The position numbers and the translations under genes were made by a program. A DNA stretch of 64,000 bases, taken from assembly GCA_016719565.1 (NCBI GenBank), contig JADJYU010000001.1:434001-498000 (forward strand). The letters are read 5' to 3'. Source of the DNA: Ignavibacteria bacterium. Its GTDB lineage: Bacteria; Bacteroidota; Ignavibacteria; Tepidaquicellales; Tepidaquicellaceae. Positions within the stretch are counted from its first letter, which is position 1. Each line of letters begins with the position of its first letter. Under the pieces are notes generated by a model. That model was not told the origin of the DNA and made no database searches. It saw only the letters and a list, made by a program, of their open reading frames with translations. Shown piece after piece: positions 48,501-56,596 of the stretch.

Positions 48501-49355
48501 GAAGGACTTGCAATGACAGGCGCCTGGACAGATAAAGAGAAGGGACTTATATCTGTGATCATACTTGAAATGGGAGTGTCATCAAAACTCAGCGCACGCT
48601 TTAGAGAAGGTGAAAAAGTTGTTTTAATGGGTCCGACTGGAAAGCCAACGGAAATTTATTCCGGAGAGACGGTACTTCTGGCGGGAGGAGGTCTTGGAAA
48701 TGCCGTTCTGTTTTCAATTGCAAAAAAACTTAAGGAAAAAGGAAACAATGTATTGTATTTTGCAGGATATAAAAATTCTAAGGATGTATATAAAATGGAT
48801 GATGTGGAAGCCGGCACGGATCAGGTAATTTGGAGTAATGATGCAGGTGAAATGATAAATCCGAGACGAAGTCAGGATCTTAGTTATAAAGGAAATATAG
48901 TTGAAGCGATGAAAGCATATTCGGACGGTAAACTTGGAAACAGATTATTTGATTTCGGAAGCATAGACAGAATTATTGTTATCGGCAGCGACAGGATGAT
49001 GAAAGCAGTGAAGGATGCCAGGTCAACTGTTTTCGGAGATGTGTTAAAAGATCATATAGCTATCGGAAGCATAAACTCACCAATGCAATGTATGATGAAA
49101 GAGATATGCGCACAGTGTCTTCAGAGACATATAGATCCTGACACAGGTAAGGAAACTTTTGTCTTTTCATGTTTCAATCAGGATCAGCATCTGGACAGGG
49201 TGGATTTTGAAAATTTGAATCAGAGACTGAAAGCAAATTCAGTACTTGAGAAGCTGAGTGATTTTTACCTTAATACTTTACTGTCTGATCGCGGAAATGC
49301 TTTCGGAAAGAATGGCAAGGAGAAGAAAACAGACAGTATAATGGAAGGGCACTGA
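45588..49355 (+). CDS. Giant flavoprotein: GltD/NfnB-like plus PyrK/NfnA-like fusion
   Basis: A 1,255-residue protein. Residues 1 to about 295 are a helical extension I do not recognise. About 300-400 holds seven cysteines (C306, C309, C317, C340, C380, C383, C387) suited to iron-sulfur clusters, as in GltD/NfnB N-termini. FAD and NAD(P) folds follow: MIAGLGPAGYTLAHFLLNEG at about 443 and AIVIGGGLTAIDASTELLA at about 622. Residues about 915-1200 form a ferredoxin-reductase-like FAD/NAD part (EPGQFYRLQ, MGPTGKPTEIYSGETVLLAG) ending in a PyrK-type 2Fe-2S site (C1168, C1174, C1177, C1195). It joins in one chain what electron-bifurcating NfnAB has in two. NADH, NADPH and ferredoxin are likely partners, by family inference. 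Confidence 0.85.
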   Translation: MHKTDTDFLNPLFGFDFKDLFDPFRLKSLTQVFLEYFEKADKNKYEQFINYSFTKGTGFSDLRISEILIDSSIILSDFLTELFNLENERNEFLSEVKYVNDIFVFKKEFVQKVVKKRFKPEDLADLSYEKLDEFVSIVKKEIFPGYDFNSDEEKYTAKMVLELANTERNYTWYYEGDKFAPDNFVIPDDVSSNAKRVMSILNEKGILITDNIDDGKNISDNYKYLMSEISKWVFAKKNFDPSTIHWVSFSDIHKTDYAHLVNTVTPDPDFPELIKGPEESHRRRFGFRLTDPRMGKREVLDEVDYCLYCHEREKDSCSKGYADRSGNIKSNPLGIKLDGCPLDEKISEMQYVRKLGHPVASLALVMIDNPNVPGTGHRICNDCMKGCIFQTQDPVNIPQIETNVLTDIYNLPYGYEIYSLLSRWNPLNIRQPVTLPYNGKNVMIAGLGPAGYTLAHFLLNEGFGVIGIDGLKIEKIHKKYTGTKNKNGFEIFPEPVKYFNKEIREDLDKRVLQGFGGVSEYGITVRWDKNFLTAIYINLARREFFRIYDGVRFGGTITVDDAWKYGADHIAIATGAGKPTIIRMKNNLIRGIRKASDFLMALQLTGASKKNNLANLQVQLPAIVIGGGLTAIDASTELLAYYPIQVLKALEKYNSVTEKFGEDVFWSKLNDEETEIMKTFLEHGKEVRLELDEAEKENKMPDMSSLVKKWGGVTMVYRKGLIDSPAYRLNHEEIIEALREGIEIAEHLSPVEAVKNNFGAVNEMVFEFSEKVREESKRKTLKTFKAKTVLVAAGTSPNIIYEKEYPGTFELDDDGYFFKSYKLEYTADDSKKLISAGNDETGFFTSYEKDGKYITFYGDNHPVYAGNVVKAMASAKDGYEKISELFFKDVDSVRKDYGISGPLKENFCEIVSKLDHDLTATIKKVERLTPDILEVVIKAPAASGNFEPGQFYRLQNYETDAEKINGSVLSTEGLAMTGAWTDKEKGLISVIILEMGVSSKLSARFREGEKVVLMGPTGKPTEIYSGETVLLAGGGLGNAVLFSIAKKLKEKGNNVLYFAGYKNSKDVYKMDDVEAGTDQVIWSNDAGEMINPRRSQDLSYKGNIVEAMKAYSDGKLGNRLFDFGSIDRIIVIGSDRMMKAVKDARSTVFGDVLKDHIAIGSINSPMQCMMKEICAQCLQRHIDPDTGKETFVFSCFNQDQHLDRVDFENLNQRLKANSVLEKLSDFYLNTLLSDRGNAFGKNGKEKKTDSIMEGH

Positions 49356-49370
49356 TATTTTGAGATGATT

Positions 49371-49691
49371 TTAAAATTTTCCGTAAAAGTTTGAAATATC
49401 AAAAAATACATCTTTTTCTTCACCATTCTTTAATTTTATTTTCATCACATCATAAGATTTATTTTGATGATCTGCCAGAGATTGCTGCAGCAACTCCCAG
49501 TCTTTATCGGGGTTTCCGTAAAGCATGGAAATAAACATGTATTCATTTGAAATTCCTTCTGAAGAATTTTTTGCTTTAATAATTACGGCATTTTCAAAGG
49601 ATGTTCCGTCACCTCCGGCAAACATTTCACTTATAAAAGAATCAATAGGATCTTTTTTAAAAAGCCGGTCCGTTAATTTTTTAAAAATCAT
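49371..49691 (-). CDS. Small hypothetical protein
   Basis: A 106-residue soluble frame: basic start (MIFKKLTDRLFKK), then GDGTSFENAVIIKAKNSSEGISNEYMFISMLYG, which reads like a compact alpha/beta domain, and an ending KNGEEKDVFFDISNFYGKF. The segment SFENAVIIKAKNS is seen in small Bacteroidota proteins of unknown role. No catalytic residues are visible. It is convergent with the flavoprotein gene. Confidence 0.7.
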   Translation of the reverse strand: MIFKKLTDRLFKKDPIDSFISEMFAGGDGTSFENAVIIKAKNSSEGISNEYMFISMLYGNPDKDWELLQQSLADHQNKSYDVMKIKLKNGEEKDVFFDISNFYGKF

Positions 49692-49748
49692 CTGTAAGTT
49701 ATCTAAAGAAAATTTATCAAAATTTTAAAAAAAATGTTTAATCAAATT

Positions 49749-49943
49749 TCAAAAGCCTTCTTCGTTTTTCACTTCGGCATAAATATTTCCTTCAGCATCC
49801 ACTCTTAATATTATTTCAACAGGTCTGCAGCAAATCTCGCAGTCTGTGATAAGTTGTTCGGATACATTACCGGAAATTTCGGCATCAATAGTATTTACTT
49901 CCCCGCAGTATGGACAGAAAATTTCAATAGAATTATAAATCAT
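49749..49943 (-). CDS. CPXCG-motif cysteine-rich protein
   Basis: A 64-residue protein with IEIFCPYCGEVNTIDAEISG and, 20 residues on, DCEICCRPVEIIL. Together they form a four-Cys zinc knuckle typical of the CPXCG family. The role is unknown. Its ATG overlaps the stop codon of the rhomboid gene by four bases, so the two are translationally coupled. Confidence 0.88.
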   Translation of the reverse strand: MIYNSIEIFCPYCGEVNTIDAEISGNVSEQLITDCEICCRPVEIILRVDAEGNIYAEVKNEEGF

Positions 49944-50569
49944 AAATTAAAATGATTTAGTAAAATTTTAAAAGCGCCGTTAATCAATATCAAAGTGGAA
50001 ATAACTCCGCCGATAGCTCCGCCGAGATGGGCTTCATGACCGATATTCCCGAGTTTCTTTTTCATACCGTAAACGGAAAATGCGATCCATAGAACTGCAA
50101 ACAAATAAGCAGGCATAGGAATAAAAAATACATAAAGCATACTTTGCGGAAAGAAAATTATATATGAGAATACAATTCCTGATACAGCGCCTGAAGCGCC
50201 AACCGCAACATACTGGGGATCATTATAATGAAATACAACAGTAAGTACTGATCCGAAAATCATACTGATAAAATAAATTAGAAAGAAATATAAACTTCCT
50301 TCAAAAGCCCCGAAATTTTCTATAAAGAAATATTCCAGGAATGAACCGAATGTATAGAGCGCAAACATATTAAAAAAAAGGTGCATGAAATTTGCATGCA
50401 AAAAAGCAGAAGTTATGAGCTGGTAATATTTTTTTTCGTGCCAGATCTGATAAGGCCATTCTGAAAATTTATACATATATATAGGATTTCCATACATAGC
50501 CCAGATCGAAATTGCAATATTTGCGAACAACAGGGTTAAAGTAACAGGTGAATCAGTTAAAGAAGTCAA
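49940..50569 (-). CDS. Rhomboid family intramembrane serine protease
   Basis: A 209-residue protein with about six membrane helices. It has the rhomboid order of motifs: HANFMHLFFNMFALYTFG (helix 2 with the oxyanion Asn), GASGAVSG with catalytic S126, and GHEAHLGGAIGG with catalytic H181. It cleaves other membrane proteins within the bilayer; the substrate is unknown. The N-terminus is longer outside the core than in GlpG only by a short loop. It is coupled to the CPXCG gene and lies 13 bases after pyrD. Confidence 0.92.
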   Translation of the reverse strand: MTSLTDSPVTLTLLFANIAISIWAMYGNPIYMYKFSEWPYQIWHEKKYYQLITSAFLHANFMHLFFNMFALYTFGSFLEYFFIENFGAFEGSLYFFLIYFISMIFGSVLTVVFHYNDPQYVAVGASGAVSGIVFSYIIFFPQSMLYVFFIPMPAYLFAVLWIAFSVYGMKKKLGNIGHEAHLGGAIGGVISTLILINGAFKILLNHFNL

Positions 50570-50582
50570 GTTTTTAAATTAT

Positions 50583-51611
50583 TTAGTTCAATATTTTTTT
50601 TAACAAAAAAGGACCTTCGTAAATCAGACCAGTATAAATCTGAACTAATGAAGCTCCGCATTTAAGTTTATCTTTCATATCGTCCGAAGTAAAAATTCCT
50701 CCGCATCCGATTAATACAGGTATAATACCGGTCCCGGCTTTTTTCATATCATAAAACAATTTCAGTATTTCATTAGACAGCGGCTTTAAAGGTTTTCCGC
50801 TGAGTCCGCCCTGTTCATCAGAATTTGATTTCATATCCGGACGGCCGACTGTAGTGTTAGTGGCGATAATGCCGTCTATACTGTGTCTGATAACATTTTC
50901 ATATACAGATTCCACAGATAATTTATCAATGTCCGGAGATATTTTCAGAAAGACCGTTTTCATAGTTTCATTTTTTTTGCCGGAAATTATTCTGTTAAGA
51001 TCCTGAATTTCACTGAGCAGTTCTGAAAGGCGATGATCTTCCTGAAGAGTTCTCAGACCTTCTGTATTCGGAGAAGAGATATTTAATGTAAAATAATCGG
51101 CAACGTCATACAATTTTTCAAAGCAGATTTCATAATCATTTACAGCTTCTTCGATAGAAGTATCTTTATTCTTACCAATATTAACTCCAATAATAAAATC
51201 ACTGCTTAAATGTTTCCTTGCCGCAGCGATATTTTTTTTAACTTCATCAGCTCCAAGATTATTAAACCCAAGCCGGTTGATCAGCGCTTTATCTTTTTTA
51301 AGTCTGAACACTCTTGGTTTAGGATTTCCGGGTTGCGGTAACGGAGTAACCGTGCCAATTTCAGCGTGAGAGAAACCAATTGCATCCCAGAGTCTGAGAG
51401 CTGATCCGTTTTTATCGAACCCGGCAGAGAGTCCTGCTTTATTTCTGAAAGTGAGACTATTCAGAGTAAACTTTTCAGAATTTTCAGGCGAATATAAAAA
51501 CTTTATAAACGGGATCAGAAATCCGGTTTTAGAGAATAAATTCAAAACTAAGTTATGAGCGGATTCCGGAGTTAGCAGAAAGAGCAGCGGTCTAATAAAA
51601 ATTTTATACAT
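50583..51611 (-). CDS. pyrD: Dihydroorotate dehydrogenase, class 2 (quinone)
   Basis: 343 residues from the ATG at 51611. A longer frame opens at 51689 but runs through a terminator hairpin (51662-51695) and adds 26 atypical residues, so I reject it. The N-terminal helix YKIFIRPLLFLLTPESAHNLVLN is the membrane-binding class 2 feature. FMN-site blocks include NKAGLSAGFDKNG, EIGTVTPLPQPGNPKPRVFRL, NRLGFNNLG, TLNISSPNTEGLR (with the active-site Ser), NTTVGRPD, GGLSGKPL and IGCGGI. It oxidises dihydroorotate with quinone at the inner membrane. Confidence 0.95.
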   Translation of the reverse strand: MYKIFIRPLLFLLTPESAHNLVLNLFSKTGFLIPFIKFLYSPENSEKFTLNSLTFRNKAGLSAGFDKNGSALRLWDAIGFSHAEIGTVTPLPQPGNPKPRVFRLKKDKALINRLGFNNLGADEVKKNIAAARKHLSSDFIIGVNIGKNKDTSIEEAVNDYEICFEKLYDVADYFTLNISSPNTEGLRTLQEDHRLSELLSEIQDLNRIISGKKNETMKTVFLKISPDIDKLSVESVYENVIRHSIDGIIATNTTVGRPDMKSNSDEQGGLSGKPLKPLSNEILKLFYDMKKAGTGIIPVLIGCGGIFTSDDMKDKLKCGASLVQIYTGLIYEGPFLLKKILN

Positions 51612-51654
51612 TATTAAATATCTGAACGGTTTTGAATCAAAAGCAAAACGGATT

Positions 51655-51695
51655 ATAAAAAAAGTCCTTAGAAAAAAATAAAATTCCAAGGACTT
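51655..51695 (-). terminator. Rho-independent terminator downstream of tRNA-Pro
   Basis: AAGTCCTT (51662-51669) and AAGGACTT (51688-51695) form an 8-bp stem. On the minus strand the hairpin is followed by a T run, and it sits between the tRNA and pyrD. It likely ends tRNA-Pro transcription, so pyrD is expected to have its own promoter or to be read through. Confidence 0.75.
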
Positions 51696-51750
51696 ATATA
51701 AATTTTTACAAATACAGGAAGCATATAATCAATTAATTTGCTTCATTGAG

Positions 51751-51824
51751 TCGGAACGGCTGGATTCGAACCAGCGACCTCCAGTTCCCAAAACTGGCGC
51801 GATACCGGGCTACGCTACGCTCCG
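51751..51824 (-). tRNA. tRNA-Pro (UGG)
   Basis: A full cloverleaf reads on the minus strand. The acceptor stem CGGAGCG pairs with CGTTCCG (one G-U pair), the D arm contains AGCCCGGTATCGC, the anticodon stem CCAGT/ACTGG encloses loop TTTGGGA with anticodon TGG, and the T arm is CTGGTTCGAATCCAG with discriminator A. No CCA is encoded. A UGG anticodon can read all four Pro codons. Confidence 0.95.
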
Positions 51825-52052
51825 TTTAATATTCTTTTGCTTCCTTTATTGTATAAAACGTTAAATTTCCCAAAACTTCCGGTTAACCAGTATATTTTGT
51901 GATTCTAAATCCGTCTTATAAAATTTAAGTCTTGAATCTACACATTATATAAAATTTATTCAAACCTATAATTCATTCTAAAACACAAAACTGAATGACT
52001 CATTAATTGTTACAATTAGAAAAATCTGAATGTTAATATATAAGATCATTAT

Positions 52053-52084
52053 AAAAAAAAGCAGATTTGTTAAATCTGCTTTTT
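52053..52084 (-). terminator. Rho-independent terminator
   Basis: GCAGATTT (52061-52068) and AAATCTGC (52072-52079) form a tight stem with a 3-base loop. Runs of A before and T after make it usable on both strands. It lies 39 bases past the stop of the minus-strand dockerin-type gene. Confidence 0.85.
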
Positions 52085-52122
52085 AAAAGAAAACATGAAA
52101 CATATTTATTTAGAAATTAATG

Positions 52123-53286
52123 TCAAGGTTGAACTTCGATTGCAAATATAAATACATTATTATCACAAAGAGCCAGATCAGAAATATCAACAAACTCTTC
52201 CCAGTTCAAATCTGTAATTACATAGGGTCCCATAACAAAATTAAAAGCGTCATTATCAATAGCAGCTAGATCGGAAATGTCAACAAACTCATCATCGTTT
52301 ATATCACCCGTCATAAATGTTGTTTTATTAGTCACGAGTTTCATATTATTTCCATAAGCTTTATTTAAACCTGTAGTAAAATCATAAACTGTAACCGACG
52401 CAGGTAACATCTCTCCTCCGCTTCTGCTCCAGGTTCTTATGGAATTTCTGTGATCAACTACAATATAATAACTTTCCATATCATCAGCGAAAAACCAGTT
52501 GATGGTTTTTTTACCGAGGGTATCACGGTAAACTTTGTTAGATTCAATTGTCTGATAGGGAGATAATGAAGATTTTATTTCAACGTTTACTGTATCCCTG
52601 TCACGAAAATTTGCATGACCTTCCATCAGTACAGTCAAATCTAATATAGATGGAAAATTATCATTCTTGTACGAAACACCATCTAATCTTACAGCTCCGA
52701 AAAGCCCGGCTACTTCTATATGGCGGAATCCGATATAAATGGGCATGCCAACATAATCCTCCAGACTGACAGCTCTTCTGTAATATACATTTGGTGTCAG
52801 GAGCCCAAGTGTAATGTTTATCGGAAGTATAAAATCAAGGAAATTAGCAACAGCCGTTCCTGTAGTAGATACTTTTACTTCCAGTCTTCCAAGTGCGGAA
52901 AGGACATAATTCGAACTTACATAAAAAATTAATGAATCTCCGGAGACCGGGGTATATTGACTTGTCATCAGCCAGTTGTCCCCGAGTAATGTTCCGTCTG
53001 ACTGAGCGCATCCGGGAGCTGTATGATATGATGAAGTAGCTCTATCCCAGGTACCGCCCCCCAGTAATCCGGAAACATGAACTGAAGTCCAACCGGTGGG
53101 AGGAAATGTTGCTCCGGTATAACTTTGTGTACTGTGAATATTTGAAAATGAATTATTGCTTAAGCTTAAAAATAATATCATAAGTATAAAATACTTTAAT
53201 GATACTGGGAATAATTTATTCTTTAAAACCTTGAATAAATCATTAATTGGATTTCCTGATAAAGAAGCTGTTTTAAAGGTTTTCAT
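52123..53286 (-). CDS. Secreted choice-of-anchor-J protein with degenerate dockerin-like module
   Basis: A 387-residue protein with an N-terminal extension before the signal peptide (hydrophobic core FILMILFLSLSNNSFS, about 33-48). A choice-of-anchor-J/cleaved-adhesin jelly roll follows (about 55-205: PPTGWTSVHVSG, GDNWLMTSQYTPVSGDSLIFYVS, IYIGFRHIE). The shared beta domain is about 215-320 (ESNKVYRDTLGKK, DHRNSIRTWSRSGG, KAYGNNM). The last 65 residues hold two EF-hand-like loops, DINDDEFVDISD and DLNWEEFVDISD, in which the usual DG turns are replaced (DE, WEE). Calcium binding is therefore doubtful although the repeat frame is kept. Ligand unknown. Confidence 0.85.
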   Translation of the reverse strand: MKTFKTASLSGNPINDLFKVLKNKLFPVSLKYFILMILFLSLSNNSFSNIHSTQSYTGATFPPTGWTSVHVSGLLGGGTWDRATSSYHTAPGCAQSDGTLLGDNWLMTSQYTPVSGDSLIFYVSSNYVLSALGRLEVKVSTTGTAVANFLDFILPINITLGLLTPNVYYRRAVSLEDYVGMPIYIGFRHIEVAGLFGAVRLDGVSYKNDNFPSILDLTVLMEGHANFRDRDTVNVEIKSSLSPYQTIESNKVYRDTLGKKTINWFFADDMESYYIVVDHRNSIRTWSRSGGEMLPASVTVYDFTTGLNKAYGNNMKLVTNKTTFMTGDINDDEFVDISDLAAIDNDAFNFVMGPYVITDLNWEEFVDISDLALCDNNVFIFAIEVQP

Positions 53287-53959
53287 TTTTTTCTCCTGTA
53301 TAATTTTTTAAATAATTTGATTTTTCAATTAGCATGAAAAATTTTTCAGTAATTTATGGAACTGTTTTGTAAAGAATATAAAACTTTTTGGACATATTTT
53401 TCATAATCTAAAATTAAATTAAAAAATAAAATTTCAGTTAATTATAATTACCTGTAAGTATTTTAAAAACTAATTTTGGGGTTAATAACTTAGAAGTTTT
53501 CAGAAAATACTCTGAAAAAGTTTGCTGTAAAAATTGATACAGATTTGCTTAAGAGAAATTCTAAAAGCAATAAGGAGTTTGTTTTTCCATAAATTTAATC
53601 TTTTATTTTTTGAAATTAATTTTAAAATATAAATTCAAAATAATTTTTAAATTTCTGAAATCGAATAAAAAGAAATTTATAAAGTTGCAGAAGATTTTGG
53701 GTAATCCATTAATTTTGAAAAAGATAATTTATTTTGTAAACAGTGTCAAGACATTTAGGAAATTTAGAATAATTTATTTTGAAATTTTTTAAAGTATATG
53801 CTTAAGATATTTCTTCAAAAATAAAAAAAATTTTATCAGTAATTATATAGGAAAATGTTATAAATCGGATAATTGAAAGGAACAATTGAAAAATTTTATA
53901 TATAGTAATTAATTAATAATTCTTCAAAGAGTATTAATAGTTAAGTATAATATGTAAAT
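53287..53959. other. AT-rich gene-free stretch
   Basis: These 673 bases separate two minus-strand secreted-protein genes. A small hairpin (TTTTCAGA at 53497-53504 with TCTGAAAA at 53511-53518) is the only structure I can point to, and it has no T run. An open frame at 53610-53792 is pure Lys/Ile/Phe and follows from base composition. The promoter of the gene ending at 52123 should lie near 53290-53400. Confidence 0.45.
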
Positions 53960-56596
53960 TTATTTCAGCAGAATCATTCGTTTAGAATCAATAAGCTTAC
54001 CGTCTGAATACAAAGAATAAAAATAAATCCCGCTTGAATAATTACTTCCGTCAAAAGTAACTTCATAACTCCCGGGATTTTTTCTTCCGTTTATAGGCTG
54101 CGAAATATTTTTTCCCGTAAGGTCATATACTTTAAGCTGAATTTCGGATACGGTTTTTACATTGAAACTTATAACCGTACTTGGATTAAACGGATTCGGA
54201 TAATTCTGACTGAGTCTGAAATCGAAAGCATGATTTTGATTTATGTTAGAAATCCCAACAGGAATTTCCATTAATTTTCTTTCGTAGATCCCGTTACCGT
54301 GAGTTGTTGCGCGGATCTTTCTATTTGGATATACAACCGTAAGATCAAACACTAATGTATAAGGCATTCCTGAACTGTATTCATTCCAGTTTGCACCGGC
54401 ATTTGTAGTTACATAAACACCGAGATCATTACCTGTATATATATTTTGATTATAATCAGGATCTACAACGACAGAGTGGTGAGGTATATCAGGTAAGTTT
54501 CCTGAAATGTCCAGCCAGTCATTACCGGAGTTTGTTGTCTTAAAAACATGTGCAGAAGTAAATCCTCCGAGAGTAAGGTACACTTCCGCAGAATTATCAG
54601 GATTGACAGTTAAGTCTGTTACATACCTGTTGGGAATTACGCCGCCTGTTATATCAGTCCAGTTAACACCTCCGTTAAAAGATCTGAAGACAGTTCCGTT
54701 AACGAGTCCGCAATACAAAGTATCGGTGCCGGTATGAGATCCTGCGAGTGACAGGATTTTGGAATTATTAAAAGCTGCAGTTCCGTAAGGGCCAAGCCAG
54801 TTACCGCCGCCGGTAGTTGATTTATAAATCGACTTTCCTCCGACATACATTATCTGCGGATTTGAAACACACGAGATGAAAGGAGTTACAAAACAGTAAT
54901 TTGCAGAATTCCCGCCGCCGGGAGGTGAAATTCCAGACCAGTTAATACCTCTGTCAGTAGACTTATACATACTTCCGTAAACATATTCAGTATAACAAAT
55001 TCGGTCATCCATAGAATTTACAGCGCAGCTCATTCCGTCCCCGAAAAAAGTTTTATACCATGCACTGTTTCCCTGATAAAATGCAGACCGGTTATCCTGC
55101 ATTCCTCCGATACAAAAAACTGAATCCTGATAAGAGTTTGCAAAACTCGCATAGAACTGAGTAGTTACAAAACCTCCGTTACAAGAATAAAATGTTTCAC
55201 CGAAATCATTCGACCTGTATAAACCGCCGTCAGATGCGACGTATAATTTATTTCTATCTTTGGGATTAACTGCATAGAAATGAACGTCTGCATGAACAAA
55301 ATTATCCGGACCTTCAGGTTCTCCGGGCGGAGTCGCGCCTTCGACCCATGCGCTCCAATCGGATTTGGTTTGAAATGAACTTCCCCCATTTACTGATTTC
55401 TCAACGTTGATGGTTCCGACAAGAACAGTATTCGGATCATCCTGTTTTACAATATGGCCGTTATTATACCAGCCCTGCGAGCCAATCGGAACCGAAGTAC
55501 TAAGCTGAGTCCAGTTCTGACCGGCATTAGAACTTCTGTAATATCCGACGTATGAAAAATCATTTGATATACTTGCATAAACAAAATCCTGATTTCCTTC
55601 ATACAGCTCAAGTGTGGTTTTCCCTGTCCATGAAGCCGGTAGACCGCCGGAAAGTTTTGTCCAGTTAAGTCCGCTGTTAGAAGATTTATAAATTCCTTTT
55701 TCATCCTGTGGAATGTTATTCGTTAGATTACCAATCGAAGCGTATAGAACGCTTGTATCGGATTGATTCAGTTCGAGATCCATTACCATTGGATAACTCA
55801 GCATCTGAGACCAGTTGTTACCGGCGTTAATGGATTTATAAATACCTTCGCTCGTCGCGGCATAAAGTATATCGGGGTTTTTATTATTTATGATTACTTT
55901 CCAGACACCTCTTTCATTATTATATGACCAATCGAGAGATTTCGACCATGTGTTTCCGCCGTCAGTAGATTTTAAAATTCCAATGCCGTACATGCCTCTT
56001 GTAACTCTTACATCGATACCATATTGTGAAAACATATAGCCATAATTTTCACCTGTACCAATATATATGATATTTGGGTTTGCGGAGTCAATAGCTATTG
56101 AACTTACGGCAGAAGAAGGAAAGCCGGTATTTACAAGAGACCAAGCGGAAGCGCCTGTACCGCCAGTTATTGATTTCCAAAGTCCGCCTGAAGCAGATCC
56201 GAGAAAAATTATATTTGTATCAAGCGGATGAACTGCAATGGCGATTGATCTCCCGCCGATATTATTTGGTCCGAGAGAAGTCCATTGATCATTGCCGTCT
56301 GAATTATTTACCTGTTGAAGATTTTCAGAAGAGTATTCAAACGCCTGATAAAATTTATCATGCGGAATATCAGTTTCCGGGTAAGCTCTCATTTGAGAAA
56401 TGAACTGCATCGATTCCATTATACCTGATGCATTTCCTTTTTTCTTACCGGTGTCACTTTCAACAGATTCGGATACTTTTTTCTTTTTTGTATTTTGAAC
56501 CGGAGTGTTTTTTGTTTTTTCAATAACTAAGGATAAAAGATAAGTTAATCCTGCAAATATAAGAATGGCAAGCAGAAGAATTAATTTTGATTTCAT
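53960..56596 (-). CDS. Secreted BNR/VPS10-like double propeller with T9SS sorting domain
   Basis: An 878-residue protein with an N-terminal hydrophobic anchor or signal (7-26) and a polar Lys/Ser-rich linker (about 30-60). A long series of BNR/sortilin-like units follows, each with an Asp-box-like motif (KSTDGGNTWSK, KSINAGNNWSQ, KSSNSGLNWTK, RSSNAGQNWTQ, KTTNSGNDWLD, VTTNAGANWNEY), from about 105 to 775. The start, NNIGGRSIAIAVHPLDTNIIFLGSASGGLWKS, is typical of xyloglucanase/VPS10-type exported proteins. The end is a T9SS type A domain (SQNYPNPFNPSTV, SSGIYFYSL). It may bind or cleave a polysaccharide; no catalytic pair is identifiable by eye. Confidence 0.9.
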   Translation of the reverse strand: MKSKLILLLAILIFAGLTYLLSLVIEKTKNTPVQNTKKKKVSESVESDTGKKKGNASGIMESMQFISQMRAYPETDIPHDKFYQAFEYSSENLQQVNNSDGNDQWTSLGPNNIGGRSIAIAVHPLDTNIIFLGSASGGLWKSITGGTGASAWSLVNTGFPSSAVSSIAIDSANPNIIYIGTGENYGYMFSQYGIDVRVTRGMYGIGILKSTDGGNTWSKSLDWSYNNERGVWKVIINNKNPDILYAATSEGIYKSINAGNNWSQMLSYPMVMDLELNQSDTSVLYASIGNLTNNIPQDEKGIYKSSNSGLNWTKLSGGLPASWTGKTTLELYEGNQDFVYASISNDFSYVGYYRSSNAGQNWTQLSTSVPIGSQGWYNNGHIVKQDDPNTVLVGTINVEKSVNGGSSFQTKSDWSAWVEGATPPGEPEGPDNFVHADVHFYAVNPKDRNKLYVASDGGLYRSNDFGETFYSCNGGFVTTQFYASFANSYQDSVFCIGGMQDNRSAFYQGNSAWYKTFFGDGMSCAVNSMDDRICYTEYVYGSMYKSTDRGINWSGISPPGGGNSANYCFVTPFISCVSNPQIMYVGGKSIYKSTTGGGNWLGPYGTAAFNNSKILSLAGSHTGTDTLYCGLVNGTVFRSFNGGVNWTDITGGVIPNRYVTDLTVNPDNSAEVYLTLGGFTSAHVFKTTNSGNDWLDISGNLPDIPHHSVVVDPDYNQNIYTGNDLGVYVTTNAGANWNEYSSGMPYTLVFDLTVVYPNRKIRATTHGNGIYERKLMEIPVGISNINQNHAFDFRLSQNYPNPFNPSTVISFNVKTVSEIQLKVYDLTGKNISQPINGRKNPGSYEVTFDGSNYSSGIYFYSLYSDGKLIDSKRMILLK

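Noticed and set aside
51612..51689. Longer pyrD with start at 51689
   Set aside because: The extension runs through a terminator hairpin for the tRNA and adds residues not seen in class 2 enzymes; the ATG at 51611 gives the normal length of 343.
53610..53792. 60-codon open frame between two secreted-protein genes
   Set aside because: It consists almost wholly of Lys, Ile, Phe and Leu, as expected from AT-rich DNA, and shows no domain or ribosome-binding context.
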